NCBI GenBank assembly: GCA_963680875.1
Contig: OY804590.1
Span: 18,226,886 to 18,290,885, forward strand
Reading direction: 5' to 3'
DNA length: 64,000 nt
From: Bathymodiolus brooksi
Taxonomy: Eukaryota; Mollusca; Bivalvia; Mytilida; Modiolidae
In this document: positions 52,653 to 64,000 of the stretch, in pieces
How the letters are laid out: each line of letters opens with the position of its first letter
How positions within the stretch are numbered: the stretch's first letter is position 1
Translations under genes and position numbers: made by a program
The notes under the pieces: model-generated
Seen by the model: the letters and a program-made list of their open reading frames with translations, nothing else
Database searches by the model: none
Told to the model about the DNA's origin: nothing

Positions 52653-55600
52653 CTATTTCTTTCCTTTAAACGAATTATTCTTAAATTTCTTAAACTGTCC
52701 AGGTTTAAATTGTTTCTTATTTCCTTTTTTTGCCATCCATTTATTTTTGTTTTTCTTGTCTTTTTTAACACTTTCTTTATTTGCTGTATTCCCTTTCTTT
52801 ACGACTGGTAAAGTTTGAACTGTTTCATGTGAAATTTGACTTGATATATCTGCTACTGTCTGTTCCTCCGTGAGGTCATCTGTAGTCTGTTGTTTATCTA
52901 TAACATACACATTAAATAGTCAATATTTATAGAATGTTAGAAAGAATATATTTTGTTTGTTCAGTTAAATTAGTGAAGAGTTTTAAATTTATCCAATCGA
53001 GTGAGTAAATAACATTTAACACTAGGTGGGTAATTTTCTATCTACAGTCAAACATGTATATAAAGGTCTCTCAAGGGAATCTGAAAATGTGGCCTTTTTG
53101 AGCAGTTGACCTTTATATACAGGCTAAAATTACATGTACTATTCATTAATGGAAAAATAAGAAAGCCCTTTATAGACAGTGATTTGTTTGATAGAGGTTT
53201 AAGGCAGGTTTGGCTGTATATCATAGTAAGAACAAGTAACGTTTCAACGAGATGATGATGATGTATCTGCTTTGTACCAGACTAACACAAAACCAGAAAG
53301 AACACTCCCTGGAAATTTTAAAGAAAAATGTTAAAACTCATCTTTTCAAAATTGCTTATTCTGATTTTATGTAGACGTCTTACACTGACAGTTGTACATG
53401 TTTTTTTTTAAAGAACTTGTATATATATATATATATTTATATTTATGTGTGTCAAAGTTTTTCTCTCTTTTTTAGTTAATTATTTTGTAATAATACATGT
53501 ATTCTATGTTCATTATATGGTACAATTTTTTTTATCATGTTAAGGGTATAGAGTATAGAGTAATTTTAATTAGCTAATGTGCAATATAAATATTGTAAAT
53601 AATAATAATAATAATATGCTAAGGTGGATTTTTATAGTGCTAGCTCATTGGGTAGACATGTCACTCGACTAACACATTATCCTGGTTCTGAGCCAACCAC
53701 TCTTTGTACCTACTCCCCTTAAACTGCCTGTAGAGAAATAACAAATACCAATAATACAGTCTTTGGTTTGACCCGACCTTGAACTCATGATTTACTGCAC
53801 CTGATGCACACTCACTAACCAATACACCACTGATATGTAGTTTTATCCAATAGAAGACCTTCATTGCATGCTATGGTCTCATTTATATTTTAGCAACATC
53901 AAAATAATTTCTTGATTACTCTTATAATATATATTCAAACCTGCCTTAAAGGGCACCTCTATATAACAAATCACTGTCTATAAAGGGCAGCCTCATATTT
54001 CCCATTGATGAATAGTGTCTATAATTTTAACCTGTATATAAAGGGCACCTGCTTATAAAGGCCACATTTTCAGGTTCCCTTGAGTGCCCTTTATACACAG
54101 GTTGGACTGTAGGTTGTATCTTCTACTTGTGGGAGACTTGTTGTCCTCATATAGTGCACTACAATGGGGTAGGGTTAGGGTTATGGGGTTTTAACGCAAC
54201 TATCAACAATATTTCAGCTGTATTGTGGCATTTAGTTTTATTGGTGAAGGAAACAGGAGAATCTAAAGAAAATCACAGACTTCAACAGCAAGTCACTGAC
54301 AAACCTTACCAGATCTTACAGAAAACCTGCCAACTTCAACAGCAAGTCACTGACAAACTTAACCAGGTCATACGGAAAACCTGCCAACCTCAACAGCAAG
54401 TCACTGACAAACTTTACCAGATCTTACAGAAAACCTGCCAACCTCAACAGCAAGTCACTGACAAAAATTACCAGGTCATACGGAAAACCTGCCAACCTCA
54501 ACAGCAAGTCACTGACAAAGTTTACCAGATCTTACGGAAAACCTGCCAACCTCAACAGCAAGTCACTGACAAACCTTACCAGAACTTACAGAAAACCTGC
54601 CAACCTCAACAGCAGGTCACTGACAAACTTTACCAGGTCATACAGAAAACCTGCCAACCTCAACAGCAAGTCACTGACAAACTTAACCGGGTCATACGGA
54701 AAACCTGCCGACCTCAACAGCAAGTCACTGACAAACCTTACCAGATCTTACAGAAAACCTGCCAACCTCAACAGCAAGTCACTGACAAAAATTACCAGAT
54801 CTTACGGAAAACCTGCCAACCTCAACAGCATCACTGACAAAGCTTACCAGATCTTACGGAAAACCTGCCAACCTCAACAGCAAGTCACTGACAAACCTTA
54901 CCAGAACTTACAGAAAACCTGCCAACCTCAACAGCAGGTCACTGACAAACTTTACCAGGTCATACGGAAAACCTGCCAACCTCAACAGCAAGTCACTGAC
55001 AAAGTTTACCAGGTCATACAGAAAACCTGCCAACCTCAACAGCAAGTCACTGACAAAAATTACCAGGTCATACGGAAAACCTGCCAACCTCAACAGCAAG
55101 TCACTGACAAAGCTTACCAGATCTTACGGAAAACCTGCCAACCTCAACAGCATCACTGACAAAGCTTACCAGATCTTATGGAAAACCTGCCAACCTCAAC
55201 AGCAAGTCACTGACAAACCTTACCAGAACTTACAGAAAACCTGCCAACCTCAACAGCAGGTCACTGACAAACTTTACCAGGTCATACGGAAAACCTGCCA
55301 ACCTCAACAGCAAGTCACTGACAAAGTTTACCAGGTCATACAGAAAACCTGCCAACCTCAACAGCAAGTCACTGACAAAATTACCAGGTCATACGGAAAA
55401 CCTGCCAACCTCAACAGCAAGTCACTGACAAAGCTTACCAGATCTTACGGAAAACCTGCCAACCTCAACAGCAAGTCACTGACAAAGCTTACCAGATCTT
55501 ACGGAAAACCTGCCAACCTCAACAGCAAGTCACTGACAAAGCTTACCAGGTCATACAGAAAACCTGCCAACCTCAACAGCAAGTCACTGACAAAGCTTAC

Positions 55601-58600
55601 CAGGTCTTACGGAAAATCTGCCAACCTCAACAGCAAGTCACTGACAAAGTTTACCAGGTCTCACGATCATAAAACTTTTGACCACGTTTTCTGTACTCAT
55701 ATTAAAAAAAAAAAAAAACACCAACCAATACACTGTATCTAATTTTTGAGGCATTTGGACAATTTTGGAGTACAAGTACGAAAATAATCCTCAAAAATAA
55801 AACTACAACTCAAATTTCAAGAAATTACAGTTATTGAGAATAAACCAGATAAGAATGTACAGATATGGTTATAACTTAATCCCTCTGCTGCCATACTAAT
55901 ATGTATCACAGCCACTAATCCTTCAAAGAAATCTGTATTAAATCATTATCTTACCTGGATCTACAGGTATTTTGTTAGAAAATTTCTTCAACTTGGCAAC
56001 AAAGAAGCCATCTAAATTATGTGTGTGTGGATAAAACCGTCTTGTCAACTTCATGTTAGGGTGAAATCTGTTTTTCTCAAAACTGTAATTGAAAAATAAA
56101 ATTGTACAACATTTTGTCTGCAATAAAATATCAAGTACAGTGAAACCTGTCTAAATCAAACCCTGAATAAACCAAAACCCTGTATAAACCGAACTTTATA
56201 TAAAGTCCTAATGCAGGAAATCTTTGTCAATTTAACTTGTATAAACCAAACACCTGTCTATTGAGAACACAACAGTTGGTGCCAGGGAGGTTTGGTTTAG
56301 ACAGGTTTCACTGTATAACATTTGTACAAACACCTTTGTATTGTAATTTTAAAATTTATGCATGGCAAATATTTGGTATTTATTAATAAGAAGAGTACCT
56401 GTCTAAAGGAAACACCACTGTTACAAACTTTTGTGTTAACATTAGGCCTTCCTTAAAAAAATTTTAGTTTGCCCAAACCCAGGCCATGAATAGGTAGGTA
56501 AAGAATTTGTTCTTGTTTTAAAATATGTTGAAATTTGGAAGAAGATAACAAATCGCTATGAAATTTGGAAATATCCAGCAAAAAAAAAATACATTTGTTT
56601 TTTAAATTAAAATTTGAGTAGGAACTTTTTTTCTTAGTAGATCACATTGGGGCAAACAAACAATTTATTAATTATAGTTTTCGACAGGTTGAACTTTCAA
56701 ATATGGTTCATTTTTAGCAGTTTCACTGTCATACACTATGGTGTGTTTACATAACAAGATGACCATTGACAATAATGGATGCTGTGTTTAGTGAGCTAGT
56801 GCCAGACTACTTGCAAATTAAAGATCAATATTATGGATTTCGTAAAATAGGCTGAGTTTTGGTTTATGGTGTCTAACAATATTTCAGTTATATCGTGAGT
56901 GTCAGTTTTATTGGTGGAGGAACCCGCAGTACCAGGAGAAAATCACAGACCTGTCACAAATCACTGACAAACATTATCACATAATGTCGTATCGTGTATA
57001 CCTCGCCAACTTTATTGGTGATAGGCACTGATTGCACAAGTAGTTGTAAATCCAAAGTACCATATGCCCACGAAGGCCGCTCGAAAAATAGGCATATTGT
57101 AGCTGTTACAAAAGTTGTTTTTTCTTCATCTCTACCCAACTCTCCAGACTTTTCTAGTGGCAGTCAAAAACTTGTTACCCTCCATTATCTCATTCCTCCC
57201 ATTGTTACCCCTCCATTATCTCATTCCTCCCGTTGTTACCCCTCCATTATCTCATTCCTCCCGTTGTTACCCCTCCATTATCTCATTCCTCCCGTTGTTA
57301 CCCCTCCATTATCTCATTCCTCCCATTGTTACCCCTCCATTATCTCATTCCTCCCATTGTTACCCCTCCATTATCTCATTCCTCCCGTTGTTACCCCTCC
57401 ATTATCTCATTCCTCCCATTGTTACCCCACCATTATCTCATTCCTCCCGTTGTTACTCCTCCATTATCTCATTCCTCCCATTGTTACCCCTCCATTATCT
57501 CATTCCTCCCATTGTTACCCCTCCATTATCTCATTCCTCCCATTGTTACCCCTCCATTATCTCATTCCTCCCATTGTTACCCCTCCATTATCTCATTCCT
57601 CCCGTTGTTACCCCTCCATTATCTCATTCCTCCCATTGTTACCCCTCCATTATCTCATTCCTCCCATTGTTACCCCTCCATTATCTCATTCCTCCCATTG
57701 TTACCCCTCCATTATCTCATTCCTCCCATTGTTACCCCTCCATTATCTCATTCCTCCCGTTGTTACCCCTCCATTATCTCATTCCTCCCATTGTTACCCC
57801 TCCATTATCTCATTCCTCCCATTGTTACCCCTCCATTATCTCATTCCTCCCATTGTTACCCCTCCATTATCTCATTCCTCCCATTGTTACCCCACCATTA
57901 TCTCATTCCTCCCATTGTTACTCCTCCATTATCTCATTCCTCCCATTGTTACCCCTCCATTATCTCATTCCTCCCATTGTTACCCCTCCATTATCTCATT
58001 CCTCCCATTGTTACCCCTCCATTATCTCATTCCTCCCATTGTTACCCCTCCATTACCTCATTCCTCCCGTTGTTACCCCTCCATTATCTCATTCCTCCCG
58101 TTGTTACCCCTCCATTATCTCATTCCTCCCGTTGTTACCCCTCCATTATCTCATTCCTCCCATTGTTACCCCTCCATTATCTCATTCCTCCCGTTGTTAC
58201 CCCTCCATTATCTCATTCCTCCCATTGTTACCCCTCCATTATCTCATTCCTCCCATTGTTACCCCTCCATTATCTCATTCCTCCCGTTGTTACCCCTCCA
58301 TTATCTCATTCCTCCCGTTGTTACCCCTCAATTATCTCATTCCTCCCATTGTTACCCCTCCATTATCTCATTCCTCCCATTGTTACCCCTCCATTATCTC
58401 ATTCCTCCCGTTGTTACCCCTCCATTATCTCATTCCTCCCATTGTTACCCCTCCATTATCTCATTCCTCCCATTGTTACCCCTCCATTATCTCATTCCTC
58501 CCGTTGTTACCCCTCCATTATCTCATTCCTCCCGTTGTTACTCCTCCATTATCTCATTCCTCCCATTGTTACCCCTCCATTATCTCATTCCTCCCATTGT

Positions 58601-61600
58601 TACCCCTCCATTATCTCATTCCTCCCGTTGTTACCCCTCCATTATCTCATTCCTCCCATTGTTACCCCTCCATTATCTCATTCCTCCCATTATTACCCTT
58701 CCATTATCTCATTCCTCCCATTGTTACCCCTCCATTATCTCATTCCTCCCGTTGTTACCCCTTCATTATCTCATTCCTCCCATTGTTACCCCTCCATTAT
58801 CTCATTCCTCCCATTGTTACCCCTCCATTATCTCATTCCCCCCATTGTTACCCCTCCATTATCTCATTCCTCCCATTGTTACCCCTCCATTATCTCATTC
58901 CTCCCATTGTTACCCCCCCATTATCTCATTCCTCCCATTGTTACCCCTCCATTATCTCATTCCTCCCATTGTTACCCCTCCATTATCTCATTCCTCCCGT
59001 TGTTACCCCTCCATTATCTCATTCCTCCCATTGTTACCCCTCCATTATCTCATTCCTCCCATTGTTACCCCTCCATTATCTCATTCCTCCCATTGTTACC
59101 CCTCCATTATCTCATTCCTCCCGTTGTTACCCCTCCATTATCTCATTCCTCCCATTGTTACCCCTCCATTATCTCATTCCTCCCGTTGTTACCCCTCCAT
59201 TATCTCATTCCTCCCGTTGTTACTCCTCCATTATCTCATTCCTCCCATTGTTACCCCTCCATTATCTCATTCCTCCCGTTGTTACCCCTCCATTATCTCA
59301 TACCTCCCATTGTTACCCCTCCATTATCTCATTCCTCCCATTGTTACCCCTCCATTATCTCATTCCTCCCATTGTTACCCCTCCATTATCTCATTCCTCC
59401 CGTTGTTACCCCTTCATTATCTCATTCCTCCCATTGTTACCCCTCCATTATCTCATTCCTCCCGTTGTTACCCCTCCATTATCTCATTCCTCCCATTGTT
59501 ACCCCTCCATTATCTCATTCCTCCCATTGTTACCCCTCCATTATCTCATTCCTCCCATTGTTACCCCTCCATTATCTCATTCCTCCCATTGTTACCCCTC
59601 CATTATCTCATTCCTCCCGTTGTTACTCCTCCATTATCTCATTCCTCCCATTGTTACCCCTCCATTATCTCATTCCTCCCGTTGTTACCCCTCCATTATC
59701 TCATTCCTCCCATTGTTACCCCTCCATTATCTCATTCCTCCCATTGTTACCCCTCCATTATCTCATTCCTCCCATTGTTACCCCTCCATTATCTCATTCC
59801 TCCCATTGTTACCCCTCCATTATCTCATTCCTCCCATTGTTACCCCTCCATTATCTCATTCCTCCCATTGTTACCCCTCCATTATCTCATTCCTCCCGTT
59901 GTTACCCCTCCATTATCTCATTCCTCCCGTTGTTACCCCTCCATTATCTCATTCCTCCCATTGTTACCCCTCCATTATCTCATTCCTCCCATTGTTACCC
60001 CTCCATTATCTCATTCCTCCCATTGTTACCCCCCCCCATTATCTCATTCCTCCCATTGTTACCCCTCCATTATCTCATTCCTCCCGTTGTTACCCCTCCA
60101 TTATCTCATTCCTCCCATTGTTACCCCTCCATTATCTCATTCCTCCCGTTGTTACCCCTCCATTATCTCATTCCTCCCATTGTTACTCCTCCATTATCTC
60201 ATTCCTCCCATTGTTACCCCTCCATTATCTCATTCCTCCCATTGTTACCCCTCCATTATCTCATTCCTCCCGTTGTTACTCCTCCATTATCTCATTCCTC
60301 CCATTGTTACCCCTCCATTATCTCATTCCTCCCATTGTTACCCCTCCATTATCTCATTCCTCCCGTTGTTACTCCTCCATTATCTCATTCCTCCCATTGT
60401 TACCCCTCAATTATCTCCTTCCTCCCGTTGTTACCCCTCCATTATATCATTCCTCCCATTGTTACCCCTCCATTATCTCATTCCTCCCGTTGTTACCCCT
60501 CCATTATCTCATTCCTCCCATTGTTACCCCTCCATTATCTCATTCCTCCCGTTGTTACCCCTCCATTATCTCATTCCTCCCATTGTTACCCCTCCATTAT
60601 CTCATTCCTCCCATTGTTACCCCTCCATTATCTCATTCCTCCCATTGTTACCCCTCCATTATCTCATTCCTCCCGTTGTTACCCCTCCATTATCTCATTC
60701 CTCCCATTGTTACCCCTCCATTATCTCATTCCTCCCATTGTTACCCCCCCATTATCTCATTCCTCCCATTGTTACCCCTCCATTATCTCATTCCTCCCAT
60801 TGTTACCCCTCCATTATCTCATTCCTCCCGTTGTTACCCCTCCATTATCTCATTCCTCCCATTGTTACCCCTCCATTATCTCATTCCTCCCATTGTTACC
60901 CCTCCATTATCTCATTCCTCCCATTGTTACCCCTCCATTATCTCATTCCTCCCGTTGTTACCCCTCCATTATCTCATTCCTCCCATTGTTACCCCTCCAT
61001 TATCTCATTCCTCCCGTTGTTACCCCTCCATTATCTCATTCCTCCCGTTGTTACTCCTCCATTATCTCATTCCTCCCATTGTTACCCCTCCATTATCTCA
61101 TACCTCCCATTGTTACCCCTCCATTATCTCATTCCTCCCATTGTTACCCCTCCATTATCTCATTCCTCCCATTGTTACCCCTCCATTATCTCATTCCTCC
61201 CGTTGTTACCCCTTCATTATCTCATTCCTCCCATTGTTACCCCTCCATTATCTCATTCCTCCCGTTGTTACCCCTCCATTATCTCATTCCTCCCATTGTT
61301 ACCCCTCCATTATCTCATTCCTCCCATTGTTACCCCTCCATTATCTCATTCCTCCCATTGTTACCCCTCCATTATCTCATTCCTCCCATTGTTACCCCTC
61401 CATTATCTCATTCCTCCCGTTGTTACTCCTCCATTATCTCATTCCTCCCATTGTTACCCCTCCATTATCTCATTCCTCCCGTTGTTACCCCTCCATTATC
61501 TCATTCCTCCCATTGTTACCCCTCCATTATCTCATTCCTCCCATTGTTACCCCTCCATTATCTCATTCCTCCCATTGTTACCCCTCCATTATCTCATTCC

Positions 61601-63789
61601 TCCCATTGTTACCCCTCCATTATCTCATTCCTCCCATTGTTACCCCTCCATTATCTCATTCCTCCCATTGTTACCCCTCCATTATCTCATTCCTCCCATT
61701 GTTACCCCTCCATTATCTCATTCCTCCCGTTGTTACCCCTCCATTATCTCATTCCTCCCGTTGTTACCCCTCCATTATCTCATTCCTCCCGTTGTTACCC
61801 CTCCATTATCTCATTCCTCCCATTGTTACCCCTCCATTATCTCATTCCTCCCATTGTTACCCCCCCCCCATTATCTCATTCCTCCCATTGTTACCCCTCC
61901 ATTATCTCATTCCTCCCGTTGTTACCCCTCCATTATCTCATTCCTCCCATTGTTACCCCTCCATTATCTCATTCCTCCCGTTGTTACCCCTCCATTATCT
62001 CATTCCTCCCGTTGTTACTCCTCCATTATCTCATTCCTCCCATTGTTACCCCTCCATTATCTCATTCCTCCCATTGTTACCCCTCCATTATCTCATTCCT
62101 CCCGTTGTTACTCCTCCATTATCTCATTCCTCCCATTGTTACCCCTCCATTATCTCATTCCTCCCATTGTTACCCCTCCATTATCTCATTCCTCCCATTG
62201 TTACCCCTCCATTATCTCATTCCTCCCGTTGTTACCCCTTCATTATCTCATTCCTCCCATTGTTACCCCTCCATTATCTCATTCCTCCCGTTGTTACCCC
62301 TCCATTATCTCATTCCTCCCATTGTTACCCCTCCATTATCTCATTCCTCCCATTGTTACCCCTCCATTATCTCATTCCTCCCATTGTTAACCCTCCATTA
62401 TCTCATTCCTCCCATTGTTACCCCTCCATTATCTCATTCCTCCCGTTGTTACTCCTCCATTATCTCATTCCTCCCATTGTTACCCCTCCATTATCTCATT
62501 CCTCCCGTTGTTACCCCTCCATTATCTCATTCCTCCCATTGTTACCCCTCCATTATCTCATTCCTCCCGTTGTTACCCCTCCATTATCTCATTCCTCCCA
62601 TTGTTACCCCTCCATTATCTCATTCCTCCCATTGTTACCCCTCCATTATCTCATTCCTCCCGTTGTTACCCCTTCATTATCTCATTCCTCCCATTGTTAC
62701 CCCTCCATTATCTCATTCCTCCCGTTGTTACCCCTCCATTATCTCATTCCTCCCATTGTTACCCCTCCATTATCTCATTCCTCCCATTGTTACCCCTCCA
62801 TTATCTCATTCCTCCCGTTGTTACCCCTCCATTATCTCATTCCTCCCGTTGTTACTCCTCCATTATCTCATTCCTCCCATTGTTACCCCTCCATTATCTC
62901 ATTCCTCCCATTGTTACCCCTCCATTATCTCATTCCTCCCATTGTTACCCCTCCATTATCTCATTCCTCTCATTGTTACCCCTCCATTATCTCATTCCTC
63001 CCGTTGTTACCCCTCCATTATCTCATTCCTCCCATTGTTACCCCTCCATTATCTCATTCCTCCCGTTGTTACCCCTCCATTATCTCATTCCTCCCGTTGT
63101 TACCCCTTCATTATCTCATTCCTCCCATTGTTACCCCTCCATTATCTCATTCCTCCCGTTGTTACCCCTTCATTATCTCATTCCTCCCTCATTTCTCTAT
63201 AATATTTATTTATCAGTTATTTGAATTTTTTTCCTTTGATCTCGCCGAGTGATATTGTGAGTAATAAGGAACTGACTCTCACCGAGTGATATTGTGAGTA
63301 ATAAGGAACTGACTCTCACCGAGTGATATTGTGAGTAATAAGAAACTGACTCTTACCGAGTGATATTGTGAGTAATAAGGAACTGACTCTAATACTGACA
63401 ATTATCTGTTAGTGTGATGTCAAATACATTATGATGTTACTGATAAAAACAATAATGTCAGTGTTGAAGGTCTCGACATACATTATCACTAGTACCACAG
63501 CTCGTCCTATCAGACTCGCTGAAATACTAGCGATAATATGTGTTGACTTTCACACCTGTCATTATTCTATATATATTGTTGAACTTGTGGTGTCCAGTAC
63601 TTATTACATAATTAGATGTTAATCCAAGTACCATACCATCATATTTTTAATTCAATATCTACTACTTTGTAAAGACCTCATTACTACTTACTTGACAAAA
63701 CCTTCCCTGCCAAAATCTAAACTAGTAGGTACCAGTTTGACATTTCTCTTCTTTAGGGCATACTGAATTACAGCCTCATTTTCCTCCAC
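52653..63789 (-). CDS. NOP2: NOP2 / NSUN1 rRNA (cytosine-5) methyltransferase, last three exons
   Basis: Three exons join in phase on the minus strand. Exon A, 63,789-63,692 (acceptor AATAG, donor CAA|GTAAGT), encodes [20 protein letters not shown] and [12 protein letters not shown]. Exon B, 56,082-55,955 (acceptor ATTACAG, donor CCAG|GTAAGA), encodes [43 protein letters not shown]. Exon C, 52,897-52,653 (acceptor TTATAG), encodes [15 protein letters not shown] and a Lys-rich tail ending SFKGKK and stop. The [14 protein letters not shown] block and the VEENE block are hallmarks of the catalytic-domain end of NOP2, the nucleolar enzyme that methylates a cytosine of the large-subunit rRNA. Earlier exons lie beyond the window. 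Exons A and B are near certain; exon C fits by phase and by the basic tail typical of the protein. Introns are 7,609 and 3,057 bases and are filled with repeats. Confidence 0.9.
53045..53216. mobile_element. TA-type MITE in a NOP2 intron
   Basis: It starts CAGTCAAACATG and ends CAGGTTTGGCTG, flanked by TA on both sides. A related copy in inverted orientation lies at 53,935-54,110 (shared AAATCACTGTCTATAAAGGGC-type sequence). Confidence 0.6.
53615..53834 (-). mobile_element. Second SINE type, minus-strand copy
   Basis: On the minus strand: TATTGGTTAGTGAGTGTG (A box), GAGTTCAAGGTCGGG (B box), AAAGAGTGGTTGGCTCAGAA and TGAGCTAGCACTATAAAAAT, matching 15,870-16,110. Confidence 0.78.
53935..54110. 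mobile_element. TA-type MITE, inverted relative of 53,045-53,216
   Basis: TTCAAACCTGCCTTAAAGGG to CAGGTTGGACTGTAG; internal order is the reverse complement of the first copy. Confidence 0.55.
54186..54290 (-). mobile_element. SINE 3' fragment continuous with the 54-bp array
   Basis: TTTAACGCAACTATCAACAA, GTTTTATTGGTGAAGGAAAC and AGAAAATCACAGACTTCAAC match the SINE tail; the next bases begin the array. Confidence 0.8.
54283..55660. repeat. 54-bp satellite array derived from a SINE, about 25 units
   Basis: The unit is GAAAACCTGCCAACCTCAAC, AGCAAGTCACTGACAAAC and TTACCAGGTCATACG. It corresponds to the SINE segment GAAAACCACCTACC ... CAAGTCACTGACAAACTT, and the array is directly joined to a SINE fragment at 54,186. 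Some units are 50 bp (AACAGCATCACTG). It lies in the last NOP2 intron. A 54-bp period keeps plus-strand frames open ([18 protein letters not shown] repeated); not a gene. Confidence 0.93.
55662..55954. other. NOP2 intron remainder
   Basis: AT-rich intron sequence with an A run at about 55,706; nothing else seen. Confidence 0.5.
56138..56313. mobile_element. MITE with TA duplication (Tc1/mariner-like)
   Basis: Inverted ends CAGTGAAACCTGTCTAAA(T/C)C with 24 of 25 bases matching, flanked by TA. The interior reiterates AATAAACC / TATAAACCGAAC. Non-coding. It sits 55 bases upstream of NOP2 exon B in the intron. Confidence 0.8.
56320..56865. other. NOP2 intron remainder
   Basis: AT-rich intron DNA without recognisable elements. 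Confidence 0.5.
56868..57080 (-). mobile_element. SINE with internal deletions, adjoining the 31-bp satellite
   Basis: GGTGTCTAACAATATTTCAG to CACGAAGGCCGCTCG; tail, body and head present, with part of the B-box region lost. Confidence 0.8.
57174..63190. repeat. 31-bp satellite array, about 194 units, in a NOP2 intron
   Basis: The unit is CATTATCTCATTCCTCCC(A/G)TTGTTACCCCTC. The main variable site is A/G after CTCCC; rarer variants are TTACTCC, CCTTCATT, CATACCTCC and expanded C runs at about 60,030 and 61,860. 31 is not a multiple of 3 and the unit has no stop, so all three plus frames are open for up to about 2,000 codons; this does not mark a gene. The strand has a strong pyrimidine bias. 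Confidence 0.95.
63243..63391. repeat. 37-bp tandem repeat, 4 units
   Basis: ACCGAGTGATATTGTGAGTA and ATAAGGAACTGACTCTC four times with two or three substitutions. About 300 bases downstream (in gene direction) of NOP2 exon A. Confidence 0.9.
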
Positions 63790-63876
63790 CTATTAAAATA
63801 TTAAAGATTGATCATAAACCATGAAACAATTAGATTTATTACCTGATCTACCAGATTGTTTGGTTTAATATTTTAT

Positions 63877-64000
63877 GGTGTTTAACACCACTTTCAACAA
63901 TATTTCATTTATATGGTGCCGATCAGTTTTATTGGTGGAGGAAACCGGAATACCAGGAGAAAACTACCGACCTGTCGCAAGTCACCAACAAACTTTATCA
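63877..64000 (-). mobile_element. SINE cut by the window end
   Basis: GGTGTTTAACACCACTTTCA to GTCACCAACAAACTTTATCA, the 3' half of the SINE; the rest lies beyond position 64,000. Confidence 0.8.

Noticed and set aside
54127..54837. 236-residue Gln-rich frame with 18-residue repeats
   Set aside because: A translation of the SINE-derived 54-bp array; interrupted as soon as a 50-bp unit occurs.
56994..63252. Open frames up to 2,045 residues (repeated [16 protein letters not shown])
   Set aside because: Produced by the 31-bp satellite within a NOP2 intron; all plus frames are open.

Overview
This 64 kb window is eukaryotic nuclear DNA, most likely from a bivalve mollusc and probably a mussel (Mytilidae). 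It is AT-rich and gene-poor. It contains an intron-bearing NOP2 gene, a B-box (TRIM-like) gene, tRNA-derived SINEs, several DNA-transposon and LINE remnants, and dispersed repeats of a type I associate with mussel genomes (recollection, not a search). Most very long open frames are artefacts of tandem repeats that lack stop codons.

Layout. 1-3,725: a 56-bp satellite, cut by the window start. 3,725-10,145: an intronless HldE-like heptose kinase/adenylyltransferase gene (5,073-6,503, +) facing a B-box/coiled-coil/propeller gene (8,644-10,877, -). 11-16 kb: transposon remnants, including a hAT transposon with a decayed transposase. 16.2-21.5 kb: a 72-bp satellite of about 73 near-identical units. 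21.8-24.1 kb: a nest of elements in which a hAT-type element sits inside a Mutator-like element. 24-40 kb: dispersed repeats, including a 3.75-kb element with perfect 37-bp terminal inverted repeats that holds a broken Merlin/ISXO2-type transposase and a hAT fragment, and two ACGT-rich repeat blocks. 40.3-47.3 kb: a direct second copy of the 3.7-10.1 kb segment, with an intact HldE-like gene but a truncated and broken B-box gene. 47.3-52.6 kb: LINE remnants, inverted-repeat elements and SINEs. 52.6-63.8 kb: three 3'-terminal exons of NOP2 on the minus strand; its introns hold a 54-bp SINE-derived array and a 6-kb, 31-bp satellite.

The point of most biological interest is the duplicated HldE-like gene. 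HldE makes ADP-heptose in bacteria, and ADP-heptose is an innate-immune agonist in vertebrates. Here an intact, intronless, full-length bifunctional homologue sits in an animal genome next to a TRIM-like gene, and both copies have kept their reading frame while the neighbouring B-box copy decayed. The second theme is satellite birth: several arrays are visibly built from pieces of dispersed elements present elsewhere in the same window.

Exon boundaries, family names and dating were judged by eye; no alignment or database search was run.
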